From contig JALDNG010001336.1 in NCBI GenBank assembly GCA_024349245.1, forward strand, positions 1 to 64,000: a stretch of DNA of 64,000 nt, in the 5' to 3' direction. The stretch is from Neodontobutis hainanensis (taxonomy: Eukaryota; Chordata; Actinopteri; Gobiiformes; Odontobutidae). The position numbers were made by a program, and so were the translations under genes. The notes beneath the pieces are model-generated. The model was given only the letters and a program-made list of their open reading frames with translations, did not search any database and was not told the origin of the DNA. This document shows, one piece after another, positions 51,626 to 64,000 of the stretch (position 1 is its first letter; every line of letters begins with the position of its first letter).

Positions 51626-54600
51626 ATGGTTAGACTGTTAAATATATCAATCTATATTTAATTATCACCATATACTTATAATGACATAAGAATAAGATGT
51701 TTTAGAAATTTAAATAAATGATTAACCATTAAAAGTATTTTGTAAAAAATAATTTTAAATGTTAGAGATAGATTTAAAAATTTTGGATCAAAATGAAGTT
51801 TAAAATTCAAAAGTTTAAATTGAATATTTGAAAAATAAAAATTATTACTTTTTCAATGTACATTAAATTTTATCAATGATATTTTATTTTTATAAATAAA
51901 TATATTTTACTTAAGATTTTTATATGAATGGTATTCGAAATATTTCTTATATTTATATTTTGAATTTAAAATAAGATCAATGATAATAACATTCTTATTA
52001 ATGTAAATCATTTACAATCACTTTTTATTAAATTCTAAAAATAAAATGAATAGAATGACACTTAAAATATTTTATGAAATTATTTTATTTATCAAATAAA
52101 TTTATAAACTGAATTTTATAAATAAAATATATTAAATTAAATAATAATAAATTAACAATATCTTAATTTGAAAATATAAATATAAATTAAATTTTTATAA
52201 ACTGTAATTTATTTTACAAAATAAAGATAATATATTTATAATTTAATAAAAATGAAATATATCTTTAAATTTTGAAAGTTTTAATAAATAAGTCATATTT
52301 ATATGGATTGAAATATTTTTTTAGAATAAAAGTTGAATTCATTATCTTATATAAAATATAGATCAAAATATAATGTTATTTGGGAATACATAAAATGGCT
52401 ATATATGATAAACATATTATAAATTTGTTTTTGTATCATTTAAATGATTTTTGTTTTCATTAAAAAATTTTCTTTAAAATAAATATATTGGTTTAATATA
52501 ACTGAAAAATAAATAGGAAATAAATCTAAATTTACTATATAAAATATATAGATACTTATATATTTTAAAAAATTTTTGATGAAATTCACATTAGAATTGT
52601 TTAAATTCTTAAATAATGTTGTATTTTTTAATCAGAAATATAATTATAAATATATATAACAAAAGTCTAAAAGAACATATATAATTAAGAATGAGATTAT
52701 ATTTTATATCCTAATACGTTATAAACAATATTTGATTATTTTAAATACAATTTTTTATAAAATATTATAATTTATTTTTTGAATCAATGAAAATATTCAA
52801 TTCTTAAATATATTTATAGATAAGATGGATAAAATATTATGAGTTAAATATTGTTTCTTTTATATTTAAAAGTGATTTTTTTAATCTGTATTAGATACAT
52901 AAATATTAAATTTTATTACGTTTTTAAATTAAAACATAAAAATCTAATCTTATAAATTAATTTGATCTATAAAATGTTATATTTAAGACATTGACTTATT
53001 TATAAATGAATAAAATTATAAAATTCTTTATCGACATAATAAATATAAAATAATTTATTAATTTGAAATGTTAATCAAATTTTTTTCTGTTTGATATTAT
53101 ATTATCATTTTTAATATTTAATTTAAAAAAATACAACTAACGTTATACTTTGAATTAATATATTTTACTCACTCTTATATATTTATAAAATATAATATCA
53201 ATAATGTTACAGTATTTTAAAAATTATTTTAAATTTCTCTCAAATAAATTATGATGAAAATTTAAATTGAACCAGAGACTAAATGAACAAATAAATTAAT
53301 GTCAATGATGTCAAATAAATATAATATAAAGGGTTATTTATCAAAAGAATAAGTTCATTTTCAAACTTTTTTGTATGTGCATTATATTTACAAAATAAAA
53401 ATAAATATTATTTTAATATATTGATAAAGGAAATATACCTTTAAAAATATCATTAATTAAAATTTATATATCTATATATTTGAAAAATATATTTTAACAA
53501 TTAAATTCAATCTAAATTTAAATATAGATCAAAAAAATAAGTGAAAGATAGACTACAAACTACAATTCTAAATAGCATTTGATCTTTGAATTAAAAATTA
53601 TGTTTGAAATTATTCAAATAAACTGAAATCAGAAATAATTAAATCAATAATTTTATGTTTATATTGAATATAAATAGGAAATCAGATTAAATTTCTTAAT
53701 ATAATATGAGTAAATAAATTATTTTGTTTTATTTTTATTTTTTTTATTCTGAACTAGATATTGATAAATATTTTATTATTGATCTGAATCAAGAAATGAA
53801 TTCATGAAATATTATTTATTCTATTTTATATATAAATTTATTTTTATTTTTATAAGCATCTCTAAATAATGAACTTAATACGAATATCCTTTAACTATCA
53901 ATATTTATGTTTTTAAATACAATTTTCCAAAATAATAAATTATTTTGATGATAATATAATTCAAAATATTTATCTCTTTAAAATACAAAATATATTAGAT
54001 TTATTCTGTTTACTTATTAGAAAATTAAATTAGAATTTCTTCATCATACAATAATAATGTAGAAATAGATGATTAGAATTATTCTAAATTTGCAGAAATT
54101 ATAAATATAAAATTTATTATCACGTTAATTTATATATCTAAAAAAATATAAATTAAAATAAATTTATAGCAAATATTTAAATATAGTATAAACATTTTAA
54201 TTTAAATATAAAAAGAAGCAAAAATTAATATTTAAACTAAATTAAAAATTTGAAACACTTAATAATTATAATGTTTTCAACTATTATTATAATAGTTATA
54301 AAAATAAACATAAAAATTTTTTATTTTGATAAATATATCCGATTGGTATTTCATGTGATTCAATGAATTAAATTTTATTTCAAATTTTTTATTTATTTTT
54401 AATTATGATAAATATACTATTTTCATGAATCACGATCAAAAAAATTCAAAAATAATAATTGTAATTTATACATAATATATACTATAATAATTATTTATAT
54501 TTTCTAAATAAAATTATTAGTTCTATTTTTAAAATATTGTTATAATGACTTATAATATATAAATTTTTATTTTCTGATATGATATAATAAAACTATACTA

Positions 54601-57116
54601 AACATCATTTATTTAACTTTTACATATACAACTCTTTTTGAAAGATAAATATAAATGTTTTCAAAATAGTTCTATTGAATTATATGAAATAGAATAATGA
54701 TTAACAAATATATTTATATCTTTAAGAAATATAAAAAAATATAAATTATATCAAATAAAACTTTTAATTCTAAATATCATTCATTTAAATATAAAATGAA
54801 TTATTTATTTGATTTACATATAATGAATATATTATTTATTGATGATGAATTTATGTGATATCTTGTTAATTTTAAATATTAACTAAATTTATCATAAAAT
54901 TAATTTTCATAATCTAAAAATAAAAATAATTTTTTAATGATTGTATATATTTTTTTTATAATTTTTAAAATTAATTGATTTTTCTTTTTCTGAAACAAAC
55001 ACTATAATATTTTAGTTTTACCTTTAAAATCAATATTAGAAAATATCTAATCTTGTATTACATTTGAAAATATTTTTATAAGTTCATTTAATATTTGAAT
55101 AGAAATATCTTTTAATCTTAAGTAATATTATTACTTCTAATTATTTAAAGTAATATTGATTGTAAGATTAAATATAAATTGTATTTTACGTTTAAAATAT
55201 ATACTATTTTTCAAATGTTTTTAGGTTATCAGATCGATTCAAATAAATCATCAAAAATATTTTAATTTCTGATAATAATATGAATATACATATATATTTA
55301 TCTGTCATAGATTTATATTTTCATGTAAAACACGATAACATAAAATAATAAATTTTATAAAAATTAATTATTTATCTATTTTTAAATTTTATTTATTACA
55401 ATTTAACATTATCGATAAAATTTAAATTTACGAAGATAGATGTATCATAAAAATCAAATAAATGTTAAATTATTTTGATGTCTTATTTGATATGATCTTA
55501 TGTAAATTTTATTTCATTTTGAATATATTTTTATAATTGATGATAAACATATCAATCATATGCTTATTAAATTAATATATTATGAATAAATTAACACAAT
55601 GAATATATTTTGTTTAAATTTTCAAAATGTTTAATTTAAAATATAGCATTACAAAATTATAAAAGATTTAAAAACGTTAAAATTATTCAAATTTTTATTT
55701 TAATGAAATATATCATATTAGTTAATTAGGATATTTGACTATTAAACACTTTATTATGTATCGATGAAAATTCATATTTAAAAATCTTATATGATATCTT
55801 TAATTTTAATAAATTACATTTATTCACCTGAAAATAACTTTGATAATATTATTAATGATTTTTTGTATAATGGCAATTTATCAGATTATGTTTTCAAATT
55901 TCTTAAAAAATATATATAATTTATATAGATAGTGATGAATTTATATTATCTTTGTTGAAAATATTAAAGTATTTATACAAATTTATCATGATAAATATTT
56001 TTATCATATTTATATATTTTATATGAAATATCTTTTCATTTTTGATAAATTTTATAAAAAGAAATTATTATTTTATTATTTTTTATTTAAAATATCATAT
56101 TTTTTATATGTGGATAAATTATATTAACTCTATTCATTCTATATGATTATTCATATTTAAAAAAATTTATAGATATCTTTAATTTTCAAATATAATTTAA
56201 TTTCACAATATTTTTAGCTAATTTATAAAATTTGATATTTATTTTATTTGAAAACTAAACATGCTATATCACACATTTTAAATTATGCTAAACTATGCAT
56301 ACTTATAAAATTTAGAAAATAGTTAAATATTTTTTTCTTTAGAAAATATTAAAATTGATAAAAAAGTATCATTTGTAAATCAACACAACAGATCATATAT
56401 TTACAAACGTCTTACAACAATTTTATGATAGTATTACAAAATTATTGTTGAATAATGATGTAAGAATTTTCATCAAATAGATTGAACTTTATCTTAGGAA
56501 AGTATTTCCTTTTATTTAAATACGTAGAAATCATTGCGCAATTTTCAGATTTAATATATTTTAAACTTAATTAAAAAATAGATACAATTTAACTTAAAAT
56601 TTTTCGATGTGATTCCCATCTAAAATAAGATATAAATATCGTTAAAACAATTTTTTATTTGTTCAAAAAACAATGTTTTTAAAGTTTTAATGAGATAAAT
56701 CCACAATTATTGATTGAGGAAAGAGTTAATAATAAAAATTACTAGTTCCAATTTTGTTAATTTTATCATAAAATTATAAATATATCTTGACAGATTTTAT
56801 TTAAATACATCCTAAATTAATAAAAATTCAATGATAGAAACTTTTTAGATGCTATATATTTAGATAAAACCTGATATACGTTTTCTTCTATTTTTAAAGA
56901 TAATTCTGAATCAATGTATTTATGACAAACCGTATCATTTTTTTCTGTATTATATTATTCTAAATTTTTTTTCAAATTTAATGAGTATTTTTACTAATAT
57001 AGAAACAAATATTTTATAAAATTAATAATTATGTGAATTTTTGTCAATTACAAGATATATAGGTTTAAAAACAGAGATTTATTAGATTTGAAATTTAGTT
57101 TTAACTTTATTCATTG

Positions 57117-57181
57117 ACCTCAGATATTTGTCAAAAATATTGAAAGCGTATCTTTATAAGATAGTAAAAAGTATCTGAGGT
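57117..57181. repeat. Inverted repeat with nested hairpin
   Basis: Arms ACCTCAGATA (57,117-57,126) and TATCTGAGGT (57,172-57,181) are perfectly complementary and extend further with one bulge. Inside lies a second hairpin, TATCTT-TAT-AAGATA. Four G-C pairs in ten is unusual at this composition. The matching left-copy sequence near 11,640 lacks the pairing. It is a possible structured RNA or chance. Confidence 0.5.
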
Positions 57182-60100
57182 TCAAATATAAATCAATATA
57201 TCGAATTAAATGTATTTCAAATACATTTCAATTATTTATGTTGAAAGTAATTTTATATCTATGTTATTTTAGCTTTATTACTCAAAGATTTATTTTTTGC
57301 TTACTCGAATAACAATTTGAATAATTTAAAAAAGTTTTGAAAAAATTATGCTTTTTAAAACTATAGTTATTATTGCTGTCATAAGGTTTCAATTCTATTA
57401 AAAAATAAATTACACCTGCGATGAAGAAAAACTACATTCACGTGTATAAAATTTAATTGTTATATCTTTTGATAAATTTAAAAACTGATGGTATAAATTG
57501 AATATTTTATTTAGAATATCAATTATTCAGATCATGGATATCTCAAAAATTTTCTTTAAAATTCCAATAATTCCATTTATATATTAAATATAATTTTAAT
57601 AATATCTATTTATTGAAATATTATCAATTACATATATTTTGAAAAATTTTTAAATATAATCAAAATTAATATTGGATATTCTACTTTAATGTATATAATT
57701 TTATTATTTTGAATAAATTTTAGATTATACAAAAGGATTAGATATATTGCAAAATTATTATTTTAAAATATTTTTTACTTCATAATTAAATGTGATGGTT
57801 TTTAAAATGAAACCTGAATTTTTTTCTCTGTAAATAATCTTTAAATATATAATTTAATTTTAAAAGCTTTTTAGAAAAAAACACATTGAATTAAATTCAG
57901 AGTTTAAACAATTTTAACTTTATCCATAAGGTTAATGACATAAATATGATTATTAAACAGAGTATAATTAAGATAATTTAACATTTTAATCATCTCATAA
58001 GTCTATGAGTATAAACTGGATTAAATTTTTAAATCAAGAATGTAAATTTAAAATCATATATATTTTTAAAATATATGTTGATAAATATCATATTTTTTAA
58101 ATCTTAGCCATGTTTATATTTTCAAAAGGAAAAAAGTTTATTTTAATTTAAAATTATATGAATATAATTTTTTTATCAATATATTTTATATTTAGATTTT
58201 TTGCTATATCAATTTTTAAAAGAGATGATATTGTGATATTTATCTTTATTTTATGAGACAGAATCAATGTAAATAATAATTCGGATTTTTAATATATAAT
58301 GTAGAATCAAAATATATATTTTAAAATACGGATATTTTGAAGTCTTATGAATTTTATTGAATCTATTAATATAAAAAACAATAAATTTTTATAATAAAAG
58401 TTTATCATTATTTTTGTTTATGTTAAAGAAACAAAAAAGTTTAAATATTAAAAATCATATAAATATAAAAATTAATAAATTTCCAATGTTTTTATGTCAC
58501 ATAATGGATATGTAAAAAATTAAATGCTGTTATATGTTGCCATGTACATATTAAATACAAAATATTTATCAGTTATTATTTAATTTATATATTGAAAAAC
58601 TCAAATTTTAATACATTGTTTTGGATTATATTTTAAAAGTTCTAAATCTTTTGTAAAATTTATTAAATTTTTGAATAACTAAGATGAAAATAAATATTGA
58701 TCTCAACATATTTTGCAATATGAAACTAAAAATAATATTTTTCATCAAAAAATTATTATTTATTAAAAATATCAAACATTAAATATATTATGTAACAATT
58801 ATAATTCTAGATATCACATTAATTTTATGATTTTTTAAAGAACAATATTTAAATAATTTAAAATTATATCGAGATATATTCAAGAAAATATAAATAGATA
58901 TTCTATATAATCATATGTGTCTAATTTTTAAAAATTGATTGAAATAAATTCATTATCGTTCTGAGATTCAATAAAGAAACATTAGTAACGACTGTATAAT
59001 TAAAATGTATATATATCCTCCATTTGAAAGAATCTTAGATTAAGTAAGATTTTTAAATTTACTTTATTTAAATAGTTTTAAGAAATTTTTATTAAAACAG
59101 TGAAAAATTAATTTATCTTCATACCTTCAAAAAGTATTTTAATTATTTAGTTTTAATTTTATTTATTGAATTATTATATAGAAGATGGAGATCTATTAAG
59201 AAATATAAATACAAAAACTTTTATACTTTGACAAGAAATAATTAAAAATATTTCTCTTATATTTTAGAATTCCTACATATTTAGAATTCGTTCATTAGAA
59301 AATGATCAGTTTAATTCATAACAAATTTGAGCAATGTTTAACGTAATAACATTATTGGATGACAAAATTTGTTTCTATAAGTTATTTTTTTTAAAAATTT
59401 TTAAATATCATAAATTAAAATACAATTTTATATATAATTAAACAAAATAATATATTTGAATAAAATGAATATTTAAGTAAATAAGATTATTAATATTTTG
59501 AAATCACACAAAATGTTTCAATATATCTTAGAACATTCATAAAATTATATTTCATGATAAAACTTTAAATTTTAAAATTTATTTGCCAAACAAACTATTA
59601 ATTTATTCAATATGAAGAAATGAAATAAAAAATATGCAAATATCATGATATTTATACTTACAAAACTTAATTTTTATTTTATGTTCTACATGAGATAGAA
59701 CAAATATTTTTGATATGTTCAGAGTTACATACAAAATTTCATTAAATAATATTATAATATCTAGAATTAAATGAAAATTTTAGACATGTACTTAAATTTA
59801 TTAAATGATTAGAGTCTTAACAATTTAAATAGTAAAAAACATCACCTAATTTTTTTAAAAATGTTTTACATTACATTTTAAAATTTATGGATATAATTAA
59901 ATAAATGCATATTTTTATTAAAATATAATATATCAAAATAAAATTAGCTTTTTATAAGCATATATGGAAATTGATTGTTTAAATTTTGAAATATAATATA
60001 TTTTAAATAAATTATTTTGACATTTTTTTATTGTATTAAAATTTAAGAAATTTGGATAATTTCACATATTATTAAAAAATATTTAAGGTCTACATAACTA

Positions 60101-61295
60101 TCTTTACCCTCCCAAATTTTACCTTAAATATACTGTCAATATTTATTGTATATTCAAAATATTTTGACTCATATCAATCACATAATTATTTTCTATATAT
60201 TTAAATTACTTCTATTTTTTATAATTTTCAAGGAATGTTAATAGTTAATAATAAAAAACCTTATCTTTGATATTTGATGAATAAATCTTTTTGATAAACC
60301 AATTAAATTTCTCAGATAAGATGATTATTTTGTTTTTATTTATCGCTCTACACGTAAAATTTAATGATTATAAAGTTGAATTAAAGAATATCTAATTTTA
60401 GTAAGATTCTTGTGAGCGAATAAAATACTTATAATCTTGAGAACTAAAAATATATGTTTTATTTTGATAGGATCAAATCGATATCATCGTTATTTATTCA
60501 GGAATAAATATTTTCATTCAAGCAATTCTATAATCCTACGTCAACTTATCTTATTTTGTGTATCAAACTTTTAAAATATTTTATAATAATGATACAAAAT
60601 AATTGAATACTTTTACGATAAATTAAAATATCTTTAAAACTAATATATTTATTAACAATTTCAATTTTATATCAAAATAATGTTTTATTTAAAATTTTCT
60701 TTTTTTAATATGAATATTGTCATTTTGAATTTCATAATATATATTTGAATAATATCAAGATAATTTTTAAATTAATAAAATATTGACAATATGTTTTATG
60801 TAAATTACGATATTCCTTTTTTAAAGCATATTTGATAACAAATAATAAATTAATGGTTTTTATTTATAAATTATTTAAAGACAATATGTTTAAAATTAAC
60901 CATATATTTAGATAATATAAGATTATATAAAAGAGTAAATAATAAATTAAAGCTTTATCAAAGGAAAAAGTGATCATGTTTATAAATTATTTAAACATTG
61001 TTTTAAATTAAGACAATTTTCAAAATATTAGATAAAAAATATTTTATTATTTAATGTGAAATATAGTATATTTCCAAAAATAATGGTGCTTTTATAATTT
61101 TAAAAATTTATGATAACACTTATATTTTTTACAATATATAAGTTAAAATATAAATCAAGATTTTTTTAATGATTGAATTTTTTCTAGAAAATTCAAAAAA
61201 GATAAAATATTATTTTATAAAAAATCATAATATTTTTATTATTCCGATTAAAATTAATCCAAATATAAGCAAAGATATATATAAAAAAATAATTA

Positions 61296-61440
61296 TTAAA
61301 TAGATGATAAATAAAAATATCTGTTTTTGTATATTAAATTAAAAAATATACATACTTATATAATTATTAAATAATAATTATTATTTATTTTACAATAATT
61401 ATTATATTCATAATAAAAAATAAATTTATCATCTATTTAA
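61296..61440. repeat. 17-bp perfect inverted repeat enclosing an AT palindrome
   Basis: TTAAATAGATGATAAAT (61,296-61,312) is the exact reverse complement of 61,424-61,440. Near its centre, AATAATAATTATTATT (61,370-61,385) is a perfect 16-bp palindrome. The layout resembles a small cruciform or MITE-like element, but the matching left-copy sequence near 15.8-15.9 kb aligns through it without the arms and shows no clean insertion. Confidence 0.6.
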
Positions 61441-63495
61441 ATATATTTATAACTTAGTTGTTTTTGATGAGGTTAACTATCTATTTATAAATATCTATAA
61501 ATATAAAATAATTTTAAAATATTTATATAAAGTTTTTAAGTTATATTAAAACTTATTTTCAATGTGTTTAAATGGTTAAAATTACTTAATCAACTAAATG
61601 GCTATATCATTTATTTAATATATATATCAATCTATTTCAAATTGTTTTAGATTGTGAAATTAATTTTTCATTTATGATTTTAAATTTATATATTATTATC
61701 AGTTAAAAGATCATATAGAAATCTCAATATGATGATAATTTTTCGAAACAAAAATAATATATATATTTTTATAATCAAAATTAGAATATCAAATAACTAA
61801 TGGAATGTTTGAAGTTAATTTATATTTTTGATGGTCTTATCATATCAACTGATAAATATCTTTAAAACGATAAAAAATTTATTAATAATGTCTAATCATT
61901 AATTGTCATATAAAAATACAATTTTAATTGAAAAAATATAATATCAATAGTATAGTAACTCGTTGATTTATAGACATATATAATGAAATTTTCATTCTTT
62001 ATTGCTTATTTTTAATCACATTTTATTTATAAAATAAGGATTTTTAACAGATTTTCATTTACAAATCATCATCGTGAATATATTGATCTGTACAAAAAAT
62101 TTTTGAAATTAGTTCAAATTTATTACAATGTTACTATCAAATGATTTTATTACATTTAAAATAATAACCAGTTTGAATTCAATGAATTAATAATTAGTTT
62201 AATCTATATACAGGAAAATTAATTAAAAATTAATTTACTATGAATATAAAACCATTAACACCATAAAGTTTATTTTTATAATTTTTTATAACCATTTGAT
62301 TTTTACAGTAAATATAATTTCAAATTATATTCATGAAATCTTTTTTCAATTTTATTTTACGTCTAAAATTCAAAAATATTTTGAAATATGAAATTTATGT
62401 CATATTGTTTAAAAAAAATTATTCTAGAACGAATAAAAATATACTTATGATAAAATAGTAAAATTTTTTACGAATTATAGAAATATTCAAAATTTATGAC
62501 AAAAATGTAATTTATTTAATAATATTAGTTTAATGACTTTCTTCAAAAATACGATACAGTTTAAAAAAACAGATTACTTTTTGACAAAAATATTAATTTT
62601 ATGTAAATATTTAAATAAATTCTGAAAGATTAAATAAAGTTAAATATATTCAGAAAATAATAAACCTTTCTATATATAATTTTTGAATACTATAAAGAAA
62701 TATGAAAATAATGTACCTAATTTTTTATACTGGATGTATTTGAGAAAATTTAATAAACGACTTTATTTTAATTTTATATTCGAATTAGTTCATGTACAAA
62801 AATTATTATATTAAACTTAAATCATTACATTCAAAAACATAAATATTTCCTCATTCAGTTGTTTCAAAATTTCGATCAGAAATTTTAATCAACTTACTCA
62901 TGAAATTATGTCATGAAATGTATATAATAATATTATTTTTCATTTTAATTTTCATGATTTACATTAACATGAGTTAAATTTCACATTTAGAACATTTATA
63001 TAAGATTTATCTTAAAAAATCTTTCAATATTCTAAAATACTTTTCTCTGAACATTACATTCAAAATTTATATTCTTCATCTGTGATATTGATAATAAAAT
63101 ATTTTATAAATTGAAAAATTAAATAAAAACCTTATTTTATCAAATGTTATTTGAAATTAAAATAAACATTATTTGATGTTTTAACAAAATACAAGTATTC
63201 AAATGGCATTAAAAATCTAAAGATTACAATAAAATAGAATGATCGATAGTTTGAAAGAAAACAATAATAAACAAGTTGCAATATAAATATTAACGTGAAA
63301 ACGGCTATTTCATTAATAATAAATAGAAATTTAATTATTTTTTTTGATAAAATAAATCAGATCGTTTTAAAAGTTATGAAATAAAATTAAATGTAGATAA
63401 ATAAGAGATAAATGTTATAAATAAAATATATTAAAATAAATTTTTAAACAGCTCTGACTCAAAATGATTTATCGTAAATATAACTCCACAAAATT

Positions 63496-63681
63496 TTATT
63501 TTATAAATGATATAAGAAATAAATGAAAATATAAAATAATTGATACGATTATATCTCCGAAACGCTTAATATAGTCAAAGGCAAAATGTATATCATATAA
63601 ATACCCATATAAATGATTTTCAATATCACATATGATAAAATTTAAAATTATTAAATTTATTTTAAAACTAATATTTTTCAT
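63496..63681 (-). CDS. Possible small hypothetical ORF, 61 codons
   Basis: ATG to TAA on the same strand as transporter copy 3, starting 60 bases after that gene's stop. The middle part, YGYLYDIHFAFDYIKRFGDI, comes from DNA of about 29% G+C, which is coding-like; both ends are AT-rich and hydrophobic. The matching left-copy sequence at about 17.98-18.16 kb is homologous but has several stops in this frame. At this base composition open frames of about 60 codons are expected by chance, so it may be 3' flank of the transporter. No family recognised. Confidence 0.2.
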   Translation of the reverse strand: MKNISFKINLIILNFIICDIENHLYGYLYDIHFAFDYIKRFGDIIVSIILYFHLFLISFIK

Positions 63682-63721
63682 TTTAAAATTTTTATTTTTC
63701 TAATTATGTATTTTTCAAAAT

Positions 63722-63741
63722 ATATCTAGATTTCTAGATAT
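63722..63741. other. Short perfect hairpin right after the copy-3 transporter stop
   Basis: ATATCTAGA-TT-TCTAGATAT is a 9-bp perfect hairpin directly adjoining the TAA of the transporter on its 3' side. It could affect 3'-end formation. A 9-bp hairpin is near the chance level in so large a window, so only its position is suggestive. Confidence 0.35.
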
Positions 63742-64000
63742 TTATTGTTTATTTATAGAATTCATTTCATACAATACTCTGCAAATGATATTTAATATAA
63801 AACCACACAGAGTTAATCCAAATAAAATATACTGAGGTAACAATAATTTTTCATAAAGAATAAAGAAAGAAAAAATTATTCCTAAAACAGTTCGAATTGA
63901 ATATGCGAAGTCTTCGATCATCCGTGGTAATATTCGTTGAAAGTAAAATGGAACTAAGTATGTCACAAATACAGACATCATACTCAATAGAAATATATTA
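63742..64000 (-). CDS. DMT-superfamily transporter, C-terminal part (copy 3, cut by window edge)
   Basis: The last 85 or so codons of a transporter orthologous in position to copy 1. The frame is open from the window edge to TAA at 63,742-63,744. It reads YLVPFYFQRILPRMIEDFAY, then SIRTVLGIIFSFFILYEKLL and FGLTLCGFILNIICRVLY. I count 56 identical residues out of 82 aligned with copy 1, with many of the changes conservative and no gaps. It ends two residues later than copy 1. These are the last membrane segments of the carrier, including the E-K turn before the final helix. The region corresponds wholly to exon 4 of copy 1, so no intron is expected in view. Whether the remainder is intact lies outside the window. 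Confidence 0.8.
   Translation of the reverse strand, partial: NIFLLSMMSVFVTYLVPFYFQRILPRMIEDFAYSIRTVLGIIFSFFILYEKLLLPQYILFGLTLCGFILNIICRVLYEMNSINKQ

Larger units (their letters stand above)
44905..63741. repeat. Right copy of the long ancient duplication (non-coding)
   Basis: Collinear with 1-18,222 (anchors given there). Copy-specific changes include a 1.16-kb internal tandem duplication near 50.1-51.6 kb and compensating losses by 55 kb. Sampled lines between about 52 and 55 kb have only about 5-10% G+C, lower than the matching left copy. No gene is seen up to the transporter exon at the right end. The open frames at 48,051-48,242, 49,671-49,871 and 49,681-49,863 are interrupted in the left copy. 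The left end given is where the window start maps, not a real boundary. Confidence 0.85.

Overview
This window looks like nuclear DNA of a eukaryote with an extremely AT-rich, gene-poor genome. Sampled lines run at about 13-15% G+C outside genes and about 25-30% inside the one clear gene. No rRNA, tRNA, CRISPR array, bacterial operon or recognisable transposon was found. The best clue to the organism is that the only intact gene reads through only if two 23-nt GT-AG introns and one 97-nt GT-AG intron are removed. Such tiny spliceosomal introns are known in microsporidia, some ciliates and nucleomorphs. A microsporidium-like or other reduced intracellular eukaryote is my best guess, held loosely.

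Layout. 1-18.2 kb is non-coding and forms the left copy of a very long, old duplication. 18.2-19.45 kb, minus strand, holds a 362-residue drug/metabolite-transporter (DMT) superfamily membrane protein. 19.5-34.0 kb is a desert with two small GC-elevated pockets. 34.07-35.27 kb, minus strand, holds a broken paralogue of the transporter. 35.3-44.9 kb is desert with two short coding-like scraps and a perfect 34-nt hairpin. 44.9-63.7 kb is the right copy of the duplication, containing its own 1.16-kb internal tandem duplication. 63.74-64.0 kb, minus strand, holds the last exon of a third transporter copy, cut by the window edge.

The two duplicated blocks lie about 44.8-46.0 kb apart and stay collinear from the window start to the transporter. 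They share anchors of 20-25 identical bases inside a diverged background. The transporter exon is clearly better preserved than the flanks, so at least copies 1 and 3 seem to have been held by selection while the rest drifted. The window is best read as part of a locally expanding and decaying transporter family.

The other striking object is a block of about 80 bp at 6.36-6.44 kb with roughly half G+C. It contains a 14-bp perfect palindrome overlapping a perfect heat-shock-element pattern, has no visible counterpart in the other duplicate, and I could not identify it.
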